DNA of 64,000 nucleotides from Ancylobacter mangrovi (GTDB lineage: Bacteria > Pseudomonadota > Alphaproteobacteria > Rhizobiales > Xanthobacteraceae), in assembly GCF_024752355.1 (NCBI RefSeq), contig NZ_JANTHZ010000007.1:227597-291596 (forward strand), given 5' to 3'. A program made the position numbers and the translations under genes. Below the pieces are notes generated by a model, which searched no databases, was not told the origin of the DNA, and saw only the letters and a list, made by a program, of their open reading frames with translations. Positions 7,317 through 16,974 of this stretch are shown here, piece after piece. Numbering within the stretch: position 1 is the stretch's first letter; each line of letters begins with the position of its first letter.

Positions 7317-10007
7317 ATGCAGGTCGTCATCGTCGAATCGCCGGCAAAGGCGAAGACGATCAACAAATATCTGGGTCCAGGCTACGAGGTCTTCGCCTCG
7401 TATGGACATGTGCGCGATCTCCCGGCCAAGGACGGCTCGGTCGATCCCGAGCACGATTTCCACATGTTGTGGAACGTCGACCCCAAATCCCAGAAGCGGC
7501 TGTCGGACATCGCCCGCGCGGTGCGTGACGCCGACGCGCTGATCCTCGCCACCGACCCGGATCGCGAGGGCGAGGCCATCTCCTGGCACGTGCTCGAGGT
7601 GCTGAAGGAGAAGCGCGCGCTCAAGGACAAGCCGATCTCGCGGGTCGTCTTCAACGCCATCACCAAGCAGGCTGTGCTTGAGGCGATGAAGAACCCGCGC
7701 ATGATCGATGAGGCGCTGGTGGATGCCTATCTCGCCCGCCGCGCGCTCGACTATCTGGTCGGCTTCACGCTCTCCCCGGTGCTGTGGCGCAAGCTGCCCG
7801 GCGCCCGCTCGGCGGGACGCGTGCAGTCGGTCGCGCTGCGCCTCGTCTGCGACCGCGAGCGCGAGATCGAGACCTTCGTCACCCGCGAGTACTGGTCGAT
7901 CGCCGCCCGGCTCGCCACCCCGCGCCGCGACGAGTTCGAGGCCCGGCTGGTCGGCGCCGACGGCAAGAAGATCGGCCGGCTCGATGTCGGCACCTCGGAG
8001 GAGGCAGCCGCCTTCCGCCAGGCGCTGGAGAGCGCGAACTACACGGTGCGCTCGGTCGAGGCCAAGCCCGCGCGGCGCCACCCCTACCCGCCCTTCACCA
8101 CCTCGACGCTGCAGCAGGAGGCGAGCCGCAAGCTCGGCCTCGCGCCGGCGAGCACGATGCGGATCGCCCAGCGCCTCTACGAGGGCGTGGACATCGGCGG
8201 CGAAACGGTCGGCCTCATCACCTATATGCGTACCGACGGCGTCGACATGGCGCCGGAGGCGATCGCCTCGGCGCGCTCGGTGATCGGGCGCGACTATGGC
8301 GAGCGCTACGTGCCCTCCGCCCCGCGCCGCTACACCGCCAAGGCGAAGAACGCGCAGGAAGCCCATGAGGCGGTGCGTCCCACCGACCTGGCGCGCCGCC
8401 CGAAGGACGTCACGCGCTACCTCGAATCCGACCAGGCCCGGCTCTACGAGCTGATCTGGCTGCGCACCATCGCCAGCCAGATGGAATCGGCCGAGCTGGA
8501 GCGCACCACGGTCGACATCGACGCGGTCGCCGCCGGCCGGGCGCTGGAGCTGCGCGCCACCGGCTCGGTGGTGAAGTTCGACGGCTTCCTCACCCTCTAT
8601 CGCGAGGACCGGGACGACGCACCGGCGGACGGCGAGGACGAGGAGAACCGCCGCCTGCCCGCCATGTCCGCCGGCGAGGGCCTCGCCAACAAGGGCATCA
8701 AGGCCGACCAGCACTTCACCGAGCCGCCGCCGCGCTATTCGGAAGCCTCGCTGGTCAAGCGCATGGAGGAGCTCGGCATCGGGCGCCCCTCCACCTACGC
8801 CTCGGTGCTCGCCGTGCTGCGCGACCGCGAATATGTGCGCCTCGAAAAGCGCCGGCTGGTGCCCGAGGACAAGGGGCGGCTCGTCACCGCCTTCCTGGAG
8901 AGCTTCTTCGACCGCTATGTCGAGTACGACTTCACCGCCGATCTGGAGGAGAAGCTCGACAAGATCTCGGCCGGCGAGCTCGCATGGAAGGACGTGCTGC
9001 GCGACTTCTGGCTCGATTTCACCGCGGCCGTCGGCGAGACCAAGGACCTGCGCGTCTCGGAAGTCATCGCCGCGCTCGACGAGATGCTCACCGCCCACAT
9101 CTTCCCGCCCAAGGAAGACGGCTCCGACCCGCGCCTGTGCCCCAATTGCGGCACCGGCCGGCTGTCGCTGAAGGTCGGCAAGTTCGGCGCCTTCATCGGC
9201 TGCTCGAACTATCCCGAGTGCAAGTACACCCGCCCGCTCGCGGTGCAGTCCGGCGAAAATGGCGAGGCGGTCGAGACCGGCCCGCGCGTGCTCGGCACCG
9301 ATCCGGAGACGGGTCTGGAAGTCACCGTGCGCGACGGGCGCTTCGGCGCCTATCTCCAGCTCGGCGAGGCCGCCGAGGGCGAGAAGCCCAAGCGCTCCAG
9401 CCTGCCCAAGGGGCTCGCCCCCGCCGATGTCGATCTCGACACCGCGCTCGGCCTGCTTTCGCTGCCGCGCGAGATCGGCCGCCACCCGGAGACCGGGGAG
9501 CCGATCCTCGCGGGTATCGGCCGCTTCGGGCCCTATGTGCAGACGGGGAAGACCTACGCCAATATCGAGGCCGGCGACGACATCCTCGCCATCGGTCTCA
9601 ACCGGGCGGTGACGCTGATCGCCGACAAGCAGAACAAGGGGCCGGGACGCGGACGCGCGGCCGGCGGGCGCGAGCTCGGCGAGCATCCCAGCCTCGGCGG
9701 GTCGGTGACGGTGCGCCCGGGCCGCTTCGGCGCCTATGTCAATCACGGCAAGGTCAACGCGACCCTGCCCAAGACCATGTCGCCGGACGAAATCACGCTG
9801 GAGCAGGCTGTCGAGCTGATCACCGCCAAGGCCGGCTCGGCGCCCGCCAAGCCCGCCCGCCGCGGCGCGGCCAAGACCGCCAGCAAGGACGCCGACGCGC
9901 CCGCGAAGAAGCCGGCGGCGCGCAAGTCCGCCGCCAAGAAACCGGCCGCCAAGGCCTCGTCGGCCAAGTCGTCTTCTGCCAAGAGCCGCTCCGCCACCGG
10001 CGGCTGA
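7317..10007 (+). CDS. topA: DNA topoisomerase I (type IA)
   Basis: Relaxes negative supercoils through a transient 5'-phosphotyrosine link. The 896-residue protein has an N-terminal TOPRIM domain (VVIVESPAKAKTINKYLG; DPDREGEAISWH), the catalytic core with active-site Y303 in GLITYMRTDG, and one four-cysteine zinc ribbon (C608, C611, C629, C635). Further zinc-ribbon-like repeats without cysteines follow (GRFGAYLQLGE, GRFGPYVQTGK, GRFGAYVNHGK). The last 60 or so residues are an Ala/Lys/Ser-rich basic tail, probably disordered and DNA-binding. The domain plan is typical of alphaproteobacterial TopA. Confidence 0.97.
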   Translation: MQVVIVESPAKAKTINKYLGPGYEVFASYGHVRDLPAKDGSVDPEHDFHMLWNVDPKSQKRLSDIARAVRDADALILATDPDREGEAISWHVLEVLKEKRALKDKPISRVVFNAITKQAVLEAMKNPRMIDEALVDAYLARRALDYLVGFTLSPVLWRKLPGARSAGRVQSVALRLVCDREREIETFVTREYWSIAARLATPRRDEFEARLVGADGKKIGRLDVGTSEEAAAFRQALESANYTVRSVEAKPARRHPYPPFTTSTLQQEASRKLGLAPASTMRIAQRLYEGVDIGGETVGLITYMRTDGVDMAPEAIASARSVIGRDYGERYVPSAPRRYTAKAKNAQEAHEAVRPTDLARRPKDVTRYLESDQARLYELIWLRTIASQMESAELERTTVDIDAVAAGRALELRATGSVVKFDGFLTLYREDRDDAPADGEDEENRRLPAMSAGEGLANKGIKADQHFTEPPPRYSEASLVKRMEELGIGRPSTYASVLAVLRDREYVRLEKRRLVPEDKGRLVTAFLESFFDRYVEYDFTADLEEKLDKISAGELAWKDVLRDFWLDFTAAVGETKDLRVSEVIAALDEMLTAHIFPPKEDGSDPRLCPNCGTGRLSLKVGKFGAFIGCSNYPECKYTRPLAVQSGENGEAVETGPRVLGTDPETGLEVTVRDGRFGAYLQLGEAAEGEKPKRSSLPKGLAPADVDLDTALGLLSLPREIGRHPETGEPILAGIGRFGPYVQTGKTYANIEAGDDILAIGLNRAVTLIADKQNKGPGRGRAAGGRELGEHPSLGGSVTVRPGRFGAYVNHGKVNATLPKTMSPDEITLEQAVELITAKAGSAPAKPARRGAAKTASKDADAPAKKPAARKSAAKKPAAKASSAKSSSAKSRSATGG

Positions 10008-10085
10008 GGCGAAGTCGTCCCGCCGGGCGGCCGGGCGACGATCTCCGGGAAAGAGATGAGGAAGCGGGCGGCGCGCCGCCCGGCC

Positions 10086-11570
10086 CTATTCCGGCAGCGC
10101 GGCGGCCGGCGAGGCGTGGCCCCTGAGCGGGCGCTCCTGCATCGCGATCATCGCGATCAGCGACAGGGTGAGCGCGGCCGCGGCCATCAGGAACACCCAG
10201 CGGAAGGCGAGCGCGAGTGCCTCGCTCCCGGCCTGCCCGCCGCCGAGCAGGGTCTCCATCGAGCCGCTTCCCTCCAGCCCCGACATGCTGATGACGACGG
10301 CGCCGAAGCCGGCGGTCAGGATGGCGCTGCCAAGCGAACGGAAGAAGTTCGCCAGCCCGGTCGCGGTGCCCATCTGCGGCAGCGGGACGGCGTTCTGGAT
10401 CGCCACGGTCGAGACCGGCAGCACCGTGCCGAGCCCGATGCCCGTCACGCCCATCGCCACCAGATAGAGCCACAGCGGCGGGTTGACGGGCTCATAGGCC
10501 AGCACCAGCAGGGCGAGAATGCCGCCCACGAGGCCGAGCACCGGCAGCCGCTTGTAATGGGTGACGCGGCTCATCACCTGCGAGGCGCCGGTGGCGCCGA
10601 CCACGACGCCCGCCATCAGCGGGATCAGCGCGAGGCCCGACTGGCTGGCGCTGAGCCTGACCACGCCCTCCAGATAGAGCGGCATCTGGATCGAGAGCCC
10701 GACCATCGTGCCCATCGCGAAGGCGGCCGAGGGCACGCCGGTGCGCACCACCTGGTTGGAGAGCACCGCGATCGGCAGCAGCGGCTCCAGCGCCGTCGCC
10801 ACCCGCACCGCGAAGCCGAGCCAGATGACGGCCGAGATCGCGGCGAGCCCGAGGATCTGCGGCGAGGTCCAGGCGAAGCGCGTTCCGCCCCAGCTCAGCG
10901 CCAGCAGCAGCGCCACCGTGGCGGCGCACATCAAGAGCGCCCCGATCACGTCGAGCCGGCGCGGATGGTGATGAGCCGGCAGGCGGCGCAGCGTGCGGTC
11001 GCTCATGGCCGCGGCGGCGATGCCGAGCGGCACGTTTATCCAGAAGATCAGCGACCAGTGCAGGTGCTGGGCGAAGAAGCCGCCGAGGATCGGCCCCGCG
11101 ATCGAGGAGGTGATGAAGACGGCGGCGAAATAGACCTGGTAGCGCCCGCGCTCGCGCGGCGGCACCAGCAGGCCGATGATGGTCTGCGCCAGCGCGATCA
11201 GGCCGCCGCCGCCGAGCCCCTGCACGGCGCGCCCGCCGATCAGCCACAGCATGGAGGGCGCCAGCGCGCACGCGATCGAGCCGACGAGGAACAGCGCGAT
11301 GCAGCCGTTCAGCACCGGGCGCGGGCCGTGGATGTCGGCGAGCTTGCCGACCATCGGGGTGACGGCGGTGCCGGTCAGCAGGTAAGCGGTGACGATCCAG
11401 GAGAGGTTCTCGAGATCCCCGAACTCGGCGCCGATGGTCGGGAGGGCGGTGCCGATGATGGTCTGGTCCAGCGCGGCGAGCAGCATGGCGAGCATCACGC
11501 CGACAATGATGGTTCTTATCGCGGCATGGTCGAGCGGGGCGGGCTGCGCCTCCGTGGTACAGGCATCCAT
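10086..11570 (-). CDS. MFS multidrug exporter, DHA2 (EmrB/QacA) family
   Basis: A drug:proton antiporter-type permease of about 494 residues with the 14-helix layout of the DHA2 family. Motif A-like VGKLADIHGPRPVL follows helix 2, motif C-like glycine-rich helices are present, and MLAALDQTIIGTALPTIGAEFG is the diagnostic first helix. The ATG at 11570 is used here; a TTG at 11585 would add five residues. Neither has a strong ribosome site. It stands alone, convergent with topA (stop codons 78 bases apart) and divergent from rnr, with no TetR/MarR regulator beside it. Substrate not inferable. Confidence 0.9.
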   Translation of the reverse strand: MDACTTEAQPAPLDHAAIRTIIVGVMLAMLLAALDQTIIGTALPTIGAEFGDLENLSWIVTAYLLTGTAVTPMVGKLADIHGPRPVLNGCIALFLVGSIACALAPSMLWLIGGRAVQGLGGGGLIALAQTIIGLLVPPRERGRYQVYFAAVFITSSIAGPILGGFFAQHLHWSLIFWINVPLGIAAAAMSDRTLRRLPAHHHPRRLDVIGALLMCAATVALLLALSWGGTRFAWTSPQILGLAAISAVIWLGFAVRVATALEPLLPIAVLSNQVVRTGVPSAAFAMGTMVGLSIQMPLYLEGVVRLSASQSGLALIPLMAGVVVGATGASQVMSRVTHYKRLPVLGLVGGILALLVLAYEPVNPPLWLYLVAMGVTGIGLGTVLPVSTVAIQNAVPLPQMGTATGLANFFRSLGSAILTAGFGAVVISMSGLEGSGSMETLLGGGQAGSEALALAFRWVFLMAAAALTLSLIAMIAMQERPLRGHASPAAALPE

Positions 11571-11745
11571 TAACGAATCTTTCAAGCAGCGGCTGGTCCC
11601 GCCCCCCGGGACGGCGCAAAATCTTCCTATGATCGCCTGAATGCAAGGGCAAAGGAGGCGCCCCTGCCGCCGGTGCGCCGGCCCGCCCGTCGACGTGAGC
11701 GCCCGATACCGCTAGCGTCTTCCTGACATTCTCGGACAGTGACTC

Positions 11746-14070
11746 GTGCGCAAACCCGCCAGACCGAAACCCCGCAAGGAAGCCGTCCCTCGCCGGCCGA
11801 AGGGCCTGCCTACCCGCGAGGAGCTCACCACCTTCATCGCCTCCCATGGCGGCGACGTCGGCAAGCGTGAGATTTCGCGCGCCTTCGGCCTCGACGGCAG
11901 CGACCGGATCGTGCTCAAGGCCATGCTGCGCGAGCTCGCGGACGAGGGGCTGATCGGGCGCAAGCGCCACAAGCTCCACGTGCCGGGCGCGCTGCCCGCC
12001 GTGGTCATGAGCGAGGTGGTGGAGCGCGACGAGGACGGCGAGCTGATCGCCAAGCTGATCGACTGGGACGAGGAGGAGCACGGCGAGGCGCCCCACATCC
12101 TGGTCCGCCTCGCCCGCCGCGGGCGCATGGCCGGCCCGGCCCCGGCGATCGGTGATCGCGTATTGTTGAAGACCGACGAGATCCCCGAGGCCGACGGGCG
12201 GGTGCGCCACACCGGGCGCGTGCTCAAGATCATCGAGAAGGCGCGCGCCCTCACCCTCGGCATCTTCCGCCGCGACGCACAGGGCGGCGGGCGCCTCGTG
12301 CCGGTCGACAAGCGGCACATGGGCCGCGAGCTCGTCATCCCGCCCGACTTCGCCGCCGACGCGCAGGAGGGCGACCTCGTCTCGGTCGAGGTCGTGCGCC
12401 ACCACGCCTACGGCCTGCCGACTGCGAAGGTAAAGGAGCGGCTCGGCTCGATTTCCACCGAGAAGGCGATCAGCCTCATCGCCATCCACGCCCACGGCAT
12501 TCCGAGCGTGTTCCGGCGCGAGGCACTGGCCGAGGCCGAGGCGGCCAAGCCCGCGTCTCTGGCCGGGCGCGAGGACTGGCGAGACCTGCCTCTCGTCACC
12601 ATCGACCCGCCCGACGCCAAGGACCATGACGACGCGGTCCATGCGGTGGCCGATCTCGATCCCGACAATGAGGGCGGCTTCATCCTCACCGTTGCCATCG
12701 CCGACGTCGCCGCCTATGTGCGCCCCGGCTCGGCGCTCGACCGCGAGGCGCTGGCGCGCGGCAACTCGGTCTATTTCCCCGACCGGGTGGTGCCGATGCT
12801 GCCCGAGCGCATCTCCAACGATCTGTGCTCGCTGCGCCCGCTGGAGGATCGCCCGGCGATGGCGGTGCGCATGGTGGTCGGCGCCAATGGCCGCAAGAAG
12901 CGCCACAGCTTCCACCGGGTGATGATGCGCTCGGCCGCCCGGCTCTCCTACATCCAGGCGCAGGCCGCGATCGACGGGCGGCCCGACGACACCACCGGCC
13001 CGCTGCTGGACGAGGTGCTGCGCCCGCTCTGGGCCGCCTATGCGGCGGTGAAGAAGGCGCGCGACGCCCGCTCTCCGCTCGAGCTCGACCTGCCCGAGCG
13101 CAAGATCCTGCTGAAGCCCGACGGCACGGTCGACAAGGTCGTCGTCCCCGAGCGGCTCGACGCGCACAAGCTGATCGAAGAGTTCATGATCCTCGCCAAT
13201 GTCGCGGCGGCCGAGACGCTGGAGGAGAAGCACACGCCGCTGGTCTACCGCGTGCACGACCAGCCCTCGCTGGAGAAGATGTCGGGCCTGCGCGAATTCC
13301 TGCAGACGCTCGACATCAAGCTGCCCAAGACCGAGACGGTGCGCCCGGCGCAGTTCAACGACATCCTCGCCCGGGTCGACGGCTCGGAGCTGGCACCGCT
13401 GGTGAACCAGGTGATCCTGCGCAGCCAGGCGCAGGCGGAATACGCGTTCGAGAATTACGGCCATTTCGGCCTGCATCTGCGCCGCTACGCGCATTTCACC
13501 TCGCCGATCCGGCGCTATGCCGACCTCATAGTGCACCGGGCGCTGATCCGCGCGCTCGGCCTCGGGCGCGACGGCCTGCCGGAGACGATGACGCCCGAGC
13601 AGCTCGCCGAGATCGCCGCCCGCATCTCCGCCAGCGAGCGGCGCGCCATGGCGGCCGAGCGCGAGACCATCGACCGGCTGATCGCCCACCACATGGCCGA
13701 GCAGATGGGCGCCCAGTTCAAGGGACGCATCGCCGGCGTCACCCGCGCCGGGCTGTTCGTCACGCTGGACGATACCGGCGCGGACGGGTTCATCCCCGCC
13801 GCCACGCTGGGGCTCGACTATTACCGCTACGACGAATCGCGCCACGCGCTGATCGGCGAGCACAGCGGCGAGATGCACCGGCTCGGCGACCGCGTCGAAG
13901 TGAAGCTGGTCGAGGCCGCGCCGGTAGCTGGCGCGCTGCGATTCGAGCTTATATCGGAAGGACAACAGGTCACGGGCGCCCGGAAAGGCGCGCGCGGGGC
14001 GGGCCGGTCCCGCTTCCGCCGCCCCGAGGAGCGCCCGCGCCGCGCGGCGCTGCGCGGCAAACGCAGATAG
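11746..14070 (+). CDS. rnr: Ribonuclease R
   Basis: A processive 3'-5' exoribonuclease that degrades structured RNA and takes part in rRNA and trans-translation quality control. The 774-residue protein shows an N-terminal winged helix (REELTTFIASHGGDVGKREI), cold-shock domains, the RNB catalytic domain with the acidic cluster IDPPDAKDHDDAVHA (I286 onward, D287/D293/D295/D296), ARLSYIQAQAAIDG, HFTSPIRRYADLIVHRAL, and an S1 domain followed by an Arg/Ala-rich basic tail. The start is GTG at 11746. The DUF983 gene follows 20 bases downstream and is probably co-transcribed. Confidence 0.96.
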   Translation: MRKPARPKPRKEAVPRRPKGLPTREELTTFIASHGGDVGKREISRAFGLDGSDRIVLKAMLRELADEGLIGRKRHKLHVPGALPAVVMSEVVERDEDGELIAKLIDWDEEEHGEAPHILVRLARRGRMAGPAPAIGDRVLLKTDEIPEADGRVRHTGRVLKIIEKARALTLGIFRRDAQGGGRLVPVDKRHMGRELVIPPDFAADAQEGDLVSVEVVRHHAYGLPTAKVKERLGSISTEKAISLIAIHAHGIPSVFRREALAEAEAAKPASLAGREDWRDLPLVTIDPPDAKDHDDAVHAVADLDPDNEGGFILTVAIADVAAYVRPGSALDREALARGNSVYFPDRVVPMLPERISNDLCSLRPLEDRPAMAVRMVVGANGRKKRHSFHRVMMRSAARLSYIQAQAAIDGRPDDTTGPLLDEVLRPLWAAYAAVKKARDARSPLELDLPERKILLKPDGTVDKVVVPERLDAHKLIEEFMILANVAAAETLEEKHTPLVYRVHDQPSLEKMSGLREFLQTLDIKLPKTETVRPAQFNDILARVDGSELAPLVNQVILRSQAQAEYAFENYGHFGLHLRRYAHFTSPIRRYADLIVHRALIRALGLGRDGLPETMTPEQLAEIAARISASERRAMAAERETIDRLIAHHMAEQMGAQFKGRIAGVTRAGLFVTLDDTGADGFIPAATLGLDYYRYDESRHALIGEHSGEMHRLGDRVEVKLVEAAPVAGALRFELISEGQQVTGARKGARGAGRSRFRRPEERPRRAALRGKRR

Positions 14071-14090
14071 CGCCCGGAGGCGCGACGCAG

Positions 14091-14549
14091 ATGAAGGCAC
14101 GGCCGCAATATCCCTACCGCCCGGTCGGCACCGCCCTCAGCCGCGGGCTGCACATGCGCTGCCCGGCCTGTGGCGAGGGCAAGCTGTTCCACGCCTATCT
14201 CAAGGTGAACGAGCGCTGCCCCGCCTGCGGCGAGGCGCTGTGGCACCACCGCGCCGACGACGCCCCGCCCTACATGGTCATCACCATCGTCGGCCATATC
14301 GTCGTGCCGCTGCTGCTGGCGGTGGAAATGGCGCTGCATCCGGCGATCTGGATCCACATGGTGCTGTGGCTGCCGCTGACGCTCATCCTGTCGCTGGCGC
14401 TGCTGCCGGCAGTCAAGGGCGCGCTGATCGGCTATCAATGGGCGCTCCACATGCACGGCTTCGACCCCTCCGATCCCGAGCACGACCCGCTCCCGCCCAG
14501 CCACCGCGCCCAGGCGGCGATGGGCAAGCCCGCCAGCCTCGGATCCTGA
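14091..14549 (+). CDS. DUF983 family zinc-ribbon membrane protein
   Basis: A 152-residue protein beginning at the ATG at 14091 with GGAGG about 10 bases upstream. Two CPAC knuckles (C24/C27 and C43/C46) form a probable zinc ribbon. The motif DDAPPYMVITIVGHIVVPLL then begins two membrane helices, ending with KGALIGYQWALHMHG, which is characteristic of DUF983. The family is widespread in alphaproteobacteria and has no established function. The position right after rnr and just before a NUDIX gene suggests an operon, but gives no strong functional clue. Confidence 0.9.
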   Translation: MKARPQYPYRPVGTALSRGLHMRCPACGEGKLFHAYLKVNERCPACGEALWHHRADDAPPYMVITIVGHIVVPLLLAVEMALHPAIWIHMVLWLPLTLILSLALLPAVKGALIGYQWALHMHGFDPSDPEHDPLPPSHRAQAAMGKPASLGS

Positions 14550-14572
14550 ACCTTCCGGAACGCCTCCCCGCC

Positions 14573-15313
14573 ATGAGCCCTGTCGACGTCACCTCGCGCT
14601 TCAATGTTGCGGCGCGCGGACCCCGCCATCCGACCATCCGCCCCGCCGACGCAGCGGTTCTCATTCTCGTCGACCGCTCGAAGCGCACGCCGCGCCTGCT
14701 GTTCGGCCGGCGCAACCCGGCGATGCGCTTCATGCCCGGAAAGCTGGTCTTTCCCGGCGGACGGCTGGAGCCGAAGGACCGGCACATGCCGGTCTACGGC
14801 ATGCTCGACGCCGAGAGCGAGCGCCGCCTCGCCGCCCGGGTGGTGCGCCCGAGCGCGGCGCGCTCGCGAGGGCTGGCGCTCGCCGCCATCCGCGAGGCGT
14901 TCGAGGAGACCGGGCTTGCACTCGGCACGCGCGAGGCCGGCACGCCGGAGCGGATGCCCGACGGCTGGCAGGATTTCGGCGCCGCCGGGCTGTTCCCCAA
15001 TCTCGAGGCGCTGACCTTCGTCGCCCGCGCCATCACCCCGCCCGGCCTGGTCCGCCGCTTCGACACCCGCTTCTTCATCGCCGACCTCGCCGATGTGAGC
15101 CATCGCGTCGACGGCGTCATCGGGCCGGAGCGCGAATTCGTCGAGGCCGCCTGGCTGACGCCGGACGAGGCGCGGGGCGCCGAGATCCCCGACATTACCC
15201 GCGCCATCGTGGAAGAGGTCGAGACCCGGCTTTCCGGCGGCAACAAGCCCTGGCTGCCGGTGCCGCTCTATTTCGCCCGCGGCAAGCGCATGTATCGCGA
15301 GCCGCTGGCCTGA
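14573..15313 (+). CDS. NUDIX hydrolase
   Basis: A 246-residue protein starting at the ATG at 14573. The NUDIX box is split: the FPGGRLEPKD loop around residue 60 and the catalytic helix REAFEETGLALG around residue 106 are separated by an insertion of about 40 residues. This is the pattern of larger, CoA-pyrophosphatase-like or eukaryotic NUDT19-like members. Such enzymes hydrolyse nucleoside-diphosphate-linked substrates with Mg2+. The substrate is unknown. It follows the DUF983 gene by 23 bases on the same strand, so both may share the rnr transcript. Confidence 0.9.
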   Translation: MSPVDVTSRFNVAARGPRHPTIRPADAAVLILVDRSKRTPRLLFGRRNPAMRFMPGKLVFPGGRLEPKDRHMPVYGMLDAESERRLAARVVRPSAARSRGLALAAIREAFEETGLALGTREAGTPERMPDGWQDFGAAGLFPNLEALTFVARAITPPGLVRRFDTRFFIADLADVSHRVDGVIGPEREFVEAAWLTPDEARGAEIPDITRAIVEEVETRLSGGNKPWLPVPLYFARGKRMYREPLA

Positions 15314-15371
15314 GGCGCCGGGCCGGCGAGCGCCCGGCCTCCCCCCGATCCGCGTGATGAACACATTGCCA

Positions 15372-15387
15372 AAAGTCATTCGACTTT
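15372..15387. promoter_or_regulatory. Short inverted repeat, candidate operator
   Basis: AAAGTC and GACTTT flank a 4-base spacer (ATTC), forming a 16-base dyad about 63 bases upstream of the MFS gene at 15450. The position fits an operator, but a dyad of this size can arise by chance. Confidence 0.25.
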
Positions 15388-15449
15388 CGCCGTCCATGGG
15401 GTAGAGCCAACGGCCCGGAGGCTGCGTCCTCCCTGCTCCAGGTGCCGTC

Positions 15450-16619
15450 ATGTCCGCCCCCGTCTCCTCCATCCCCGCGCCGCGCGGCGCCAACGTCGCC
15501 TCGATCGCCGCCGCGATCGCCGCGATCTCGGTGGTGGGGCTGGGGCTGGCGCTGTCGATCCCGCTGCTCGCCTTCGAGCTGAACGCGCGCGGCATCTCCA
15601 GCACCTGGATCGGCATCAACACCGCGGTCGGCGGCGTCGCGACGATCCTCATCGCGCCCTTCATGCCGGACCTGGTGCGCCGCTGCGGCGCCGGGCCGCT
15701 GCTGATGGCCGCGCTGCTCGCCGCCGCCGCCAGCCTCGTCGCCTTCAAGCTGACGGGGCCGTTCGTGCTGTGGTTTCCGCTGCGCTTCGTGTTCGGCGCC
15801 GCGCTGTGCGTGCTGTTCGTCGTCAGCGAGTTCTGGATCAACGCGGCCGCGCCGAGCGGGCGGCGCGGGTTCGTCATCGGCATCTACGGCACCGTGCTCT
15901 CGCTCGGCTTCGCCGGCGGGCCGGCGATCCTCAGCCTCGTCGGCACGGACGGCCTGACGCCCTATCTGTGGGGCGCCGGCTTCTTCGCCCTCGCCGCCGT
16001 GCCGGTGCTGATCGGTGCCTCCGGCGCGCCGGTGATCCGCAAGGAGAGCTCGGGCGGCGTGTTCAGCCTGATGCGGATCGCGCCCGCCGCGACGCTGGCC
16101 GCCTTCATCTTCGGCGCCGTCGAGACCGGCTTCCTGAACTTTCTCCCGCTCTACGGCCTGCGCCGGGGACTCGGCGAGGCGGACGCGGCGATCCTGCTCA
16201 CCGTCGCCGAGCTCGGCAATGTCGGGCTCCAGCTCCCGCTGGGCATGATCAGCGACCGGGTGGACCGGCGCCGCCTGCTGCTCATATGCGGCACGCTGGC
16301 GCTCGCCGGCGCGCTGCTCCTGCCCCATCTCGCCGTCGATAGCTGGGTGATGTGGGCCGTGGTGTTCGTCACCACCGGAATCTGCGCCGGGCTCTACACG
16401 GTGGGCCTCACCCTGCTCGGCGCGCGCTTCGAAGGCGCGGCGCTCGCCACCGCCAACGCCGCCTTCGTCATGCTCTACTCGATCGGCCTGATCGTCGGCC
16501 CGACCGCGGTGGGCGGGGGCATGCAGGTGCTCGACCCGGACGGCTTCGCCTGGGCACTCGCCCTGTTCCTCGCCATCTATGTGGTGGTGGTCGCGGGGCA
16601 GATATGGCGCGATCGCTGA
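15450..16619 (+). CDS. MFS transporter (YcaD-like, 12 membrane helices)
   Basis: A 389-residue major-facilitator permease with 12 predicted helices. It opens with a hydrophobic helix (AISVVGLGLALSIPLLAFELNARG), has FVVSEFWINAAAPSGRRGFVIGIYG in the fourth/fifth helix region and QLPLGMISDRVDRRRLL as the inter-domain loop motif. These features resemble the YcaD/YfkF-like MFS subgroup (VVSExWINxxA). The substrate is unknown. It is a single gene between the NUDIX gene and rpmG, with its own 136-base upstream region. Confidence 0.88.
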   Translation: MSAPVSSIPAPRGANVASIAAAIAAISVVGLGLALSIPLLAFELNARGISSTWIGINTAVGGVATILIAPFMPDLVRRCGAGPLLMAALLAAAASLVAFKLTGPFVLWFPLRFVFGAALCVLFVVSEFWINAAAPSGRRGFVIGIYGTVLSLGFAGGPAILSLVGTDGLTPYLWGAGFFALAAVPVLIGASGAPVIRKESSGGVFSLMRIAPAATLAAFIFGAVETGFLNFLPLYGLRRGLGEADAAILLTVAELGNVGLQLPLGMISDRVDRRRLLLICGTLALAGALLLPHLAVDSWVMWAVVFVTTGICAGLYTVGLTLLGARFEGAALATANAAFVMLYSIGLIVGPTAVGGGMQVLDPDGFAWALALFLAIYVVVVAGQIWRDR

Positions 16620-16629
16620 CGCGCCTTCC

Positions 16630-16658
16630 TTGACAATCGCGCGCCGATCACGGATACG
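16630..16658 (+). promoter_or_regulatory. Candidate promoter for rpmG
   Basis: TTGACA (16630-16635), 17 bases, then GATACG (16653-16658), about 90 bases before the rpmG ATG. The -35 element is a perfect match and the -10 is weak. It would make rpmG independent of the upstream MFS gene. Confidence 0.4.
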
Positions 16659-16750
16659 GACGCGCAACGAGCGGCGGACCAGCCGCACGAACCCAATCTG
16701 TTTGACGTGGCCGTCCCACGTTCGACTGCCACGCTCCTGGAGATCCGGTC

Positions 16751-16918
16751 ATGGCCAAGGCAACGACCATCAAGATCAAGCTCGTGTCGAGCGCCGACAC
16801 CGGCTTCTTCTACGTCACCAAGAAGAACTCGCGCACCATGACCGACAAGCTGGTCGTGAAGAAGTACGATCCGGTCGCGAAGAAGCACGTCGAGTTCCGC
16901 GAAGGCAAGATCAAGTGA
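16751..16918 (+). CDS. rpmG: 50S ribosomal protein L33
   Basis: A 55-residue basic protein reading [18 protein letters not shown], then [10 protein letters not shown] and ending FREGKIK, a clear L33. It contains no cysteine pairs, so it is the zinc-independent form of L33. L33 lies near the E site of the large ribosomal subunit. The gene is monocistronic: its own promoter candidate lies upstream and a strong intrinsic terminator begins 32 bases after the stop. Confidence 0.96.
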   Translation: MAKATTIKIKLVSSADTGFFYVTKKNSRTMTDKLVVKKYDPVAKKHVEFREGKIK

Positions 16919-16950
16919 TCTGAGCCTTCGGGCTCGAGCCAAGCACGCAG

Positions 16951-16974
16951 AAGGCGCCGCGAGGCGCCTTTTTT
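16951..16974 (+). terminator. Rho-independent terminator of rpmG
   Basis: The inverted repeat AAGGCGCC / GGCGCCTT with a 4-base loop (GCGA) runs directly into a T-run (TTTTTT). This is a textbook intrinsic terminator on the plus strand. Confidence 0.92.

Noticed and set aside
10066..10081. 16-bp palindrome GGGCGGCG/CGCCGCCC between topA and the exporter gene
   Set aside because: Pure G/C palindromes are common at this base composition and no T-run follows on either strand.
10492..14100. Open frame of about 1,200 codons on the minus strand across the exporter and rnr
   Set aside because: It is antisense to rnr and out of frame with the MFS gene, has extreme Arg/His/Asp composition and no motif. 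It is a GC-rich codon-position artefact.
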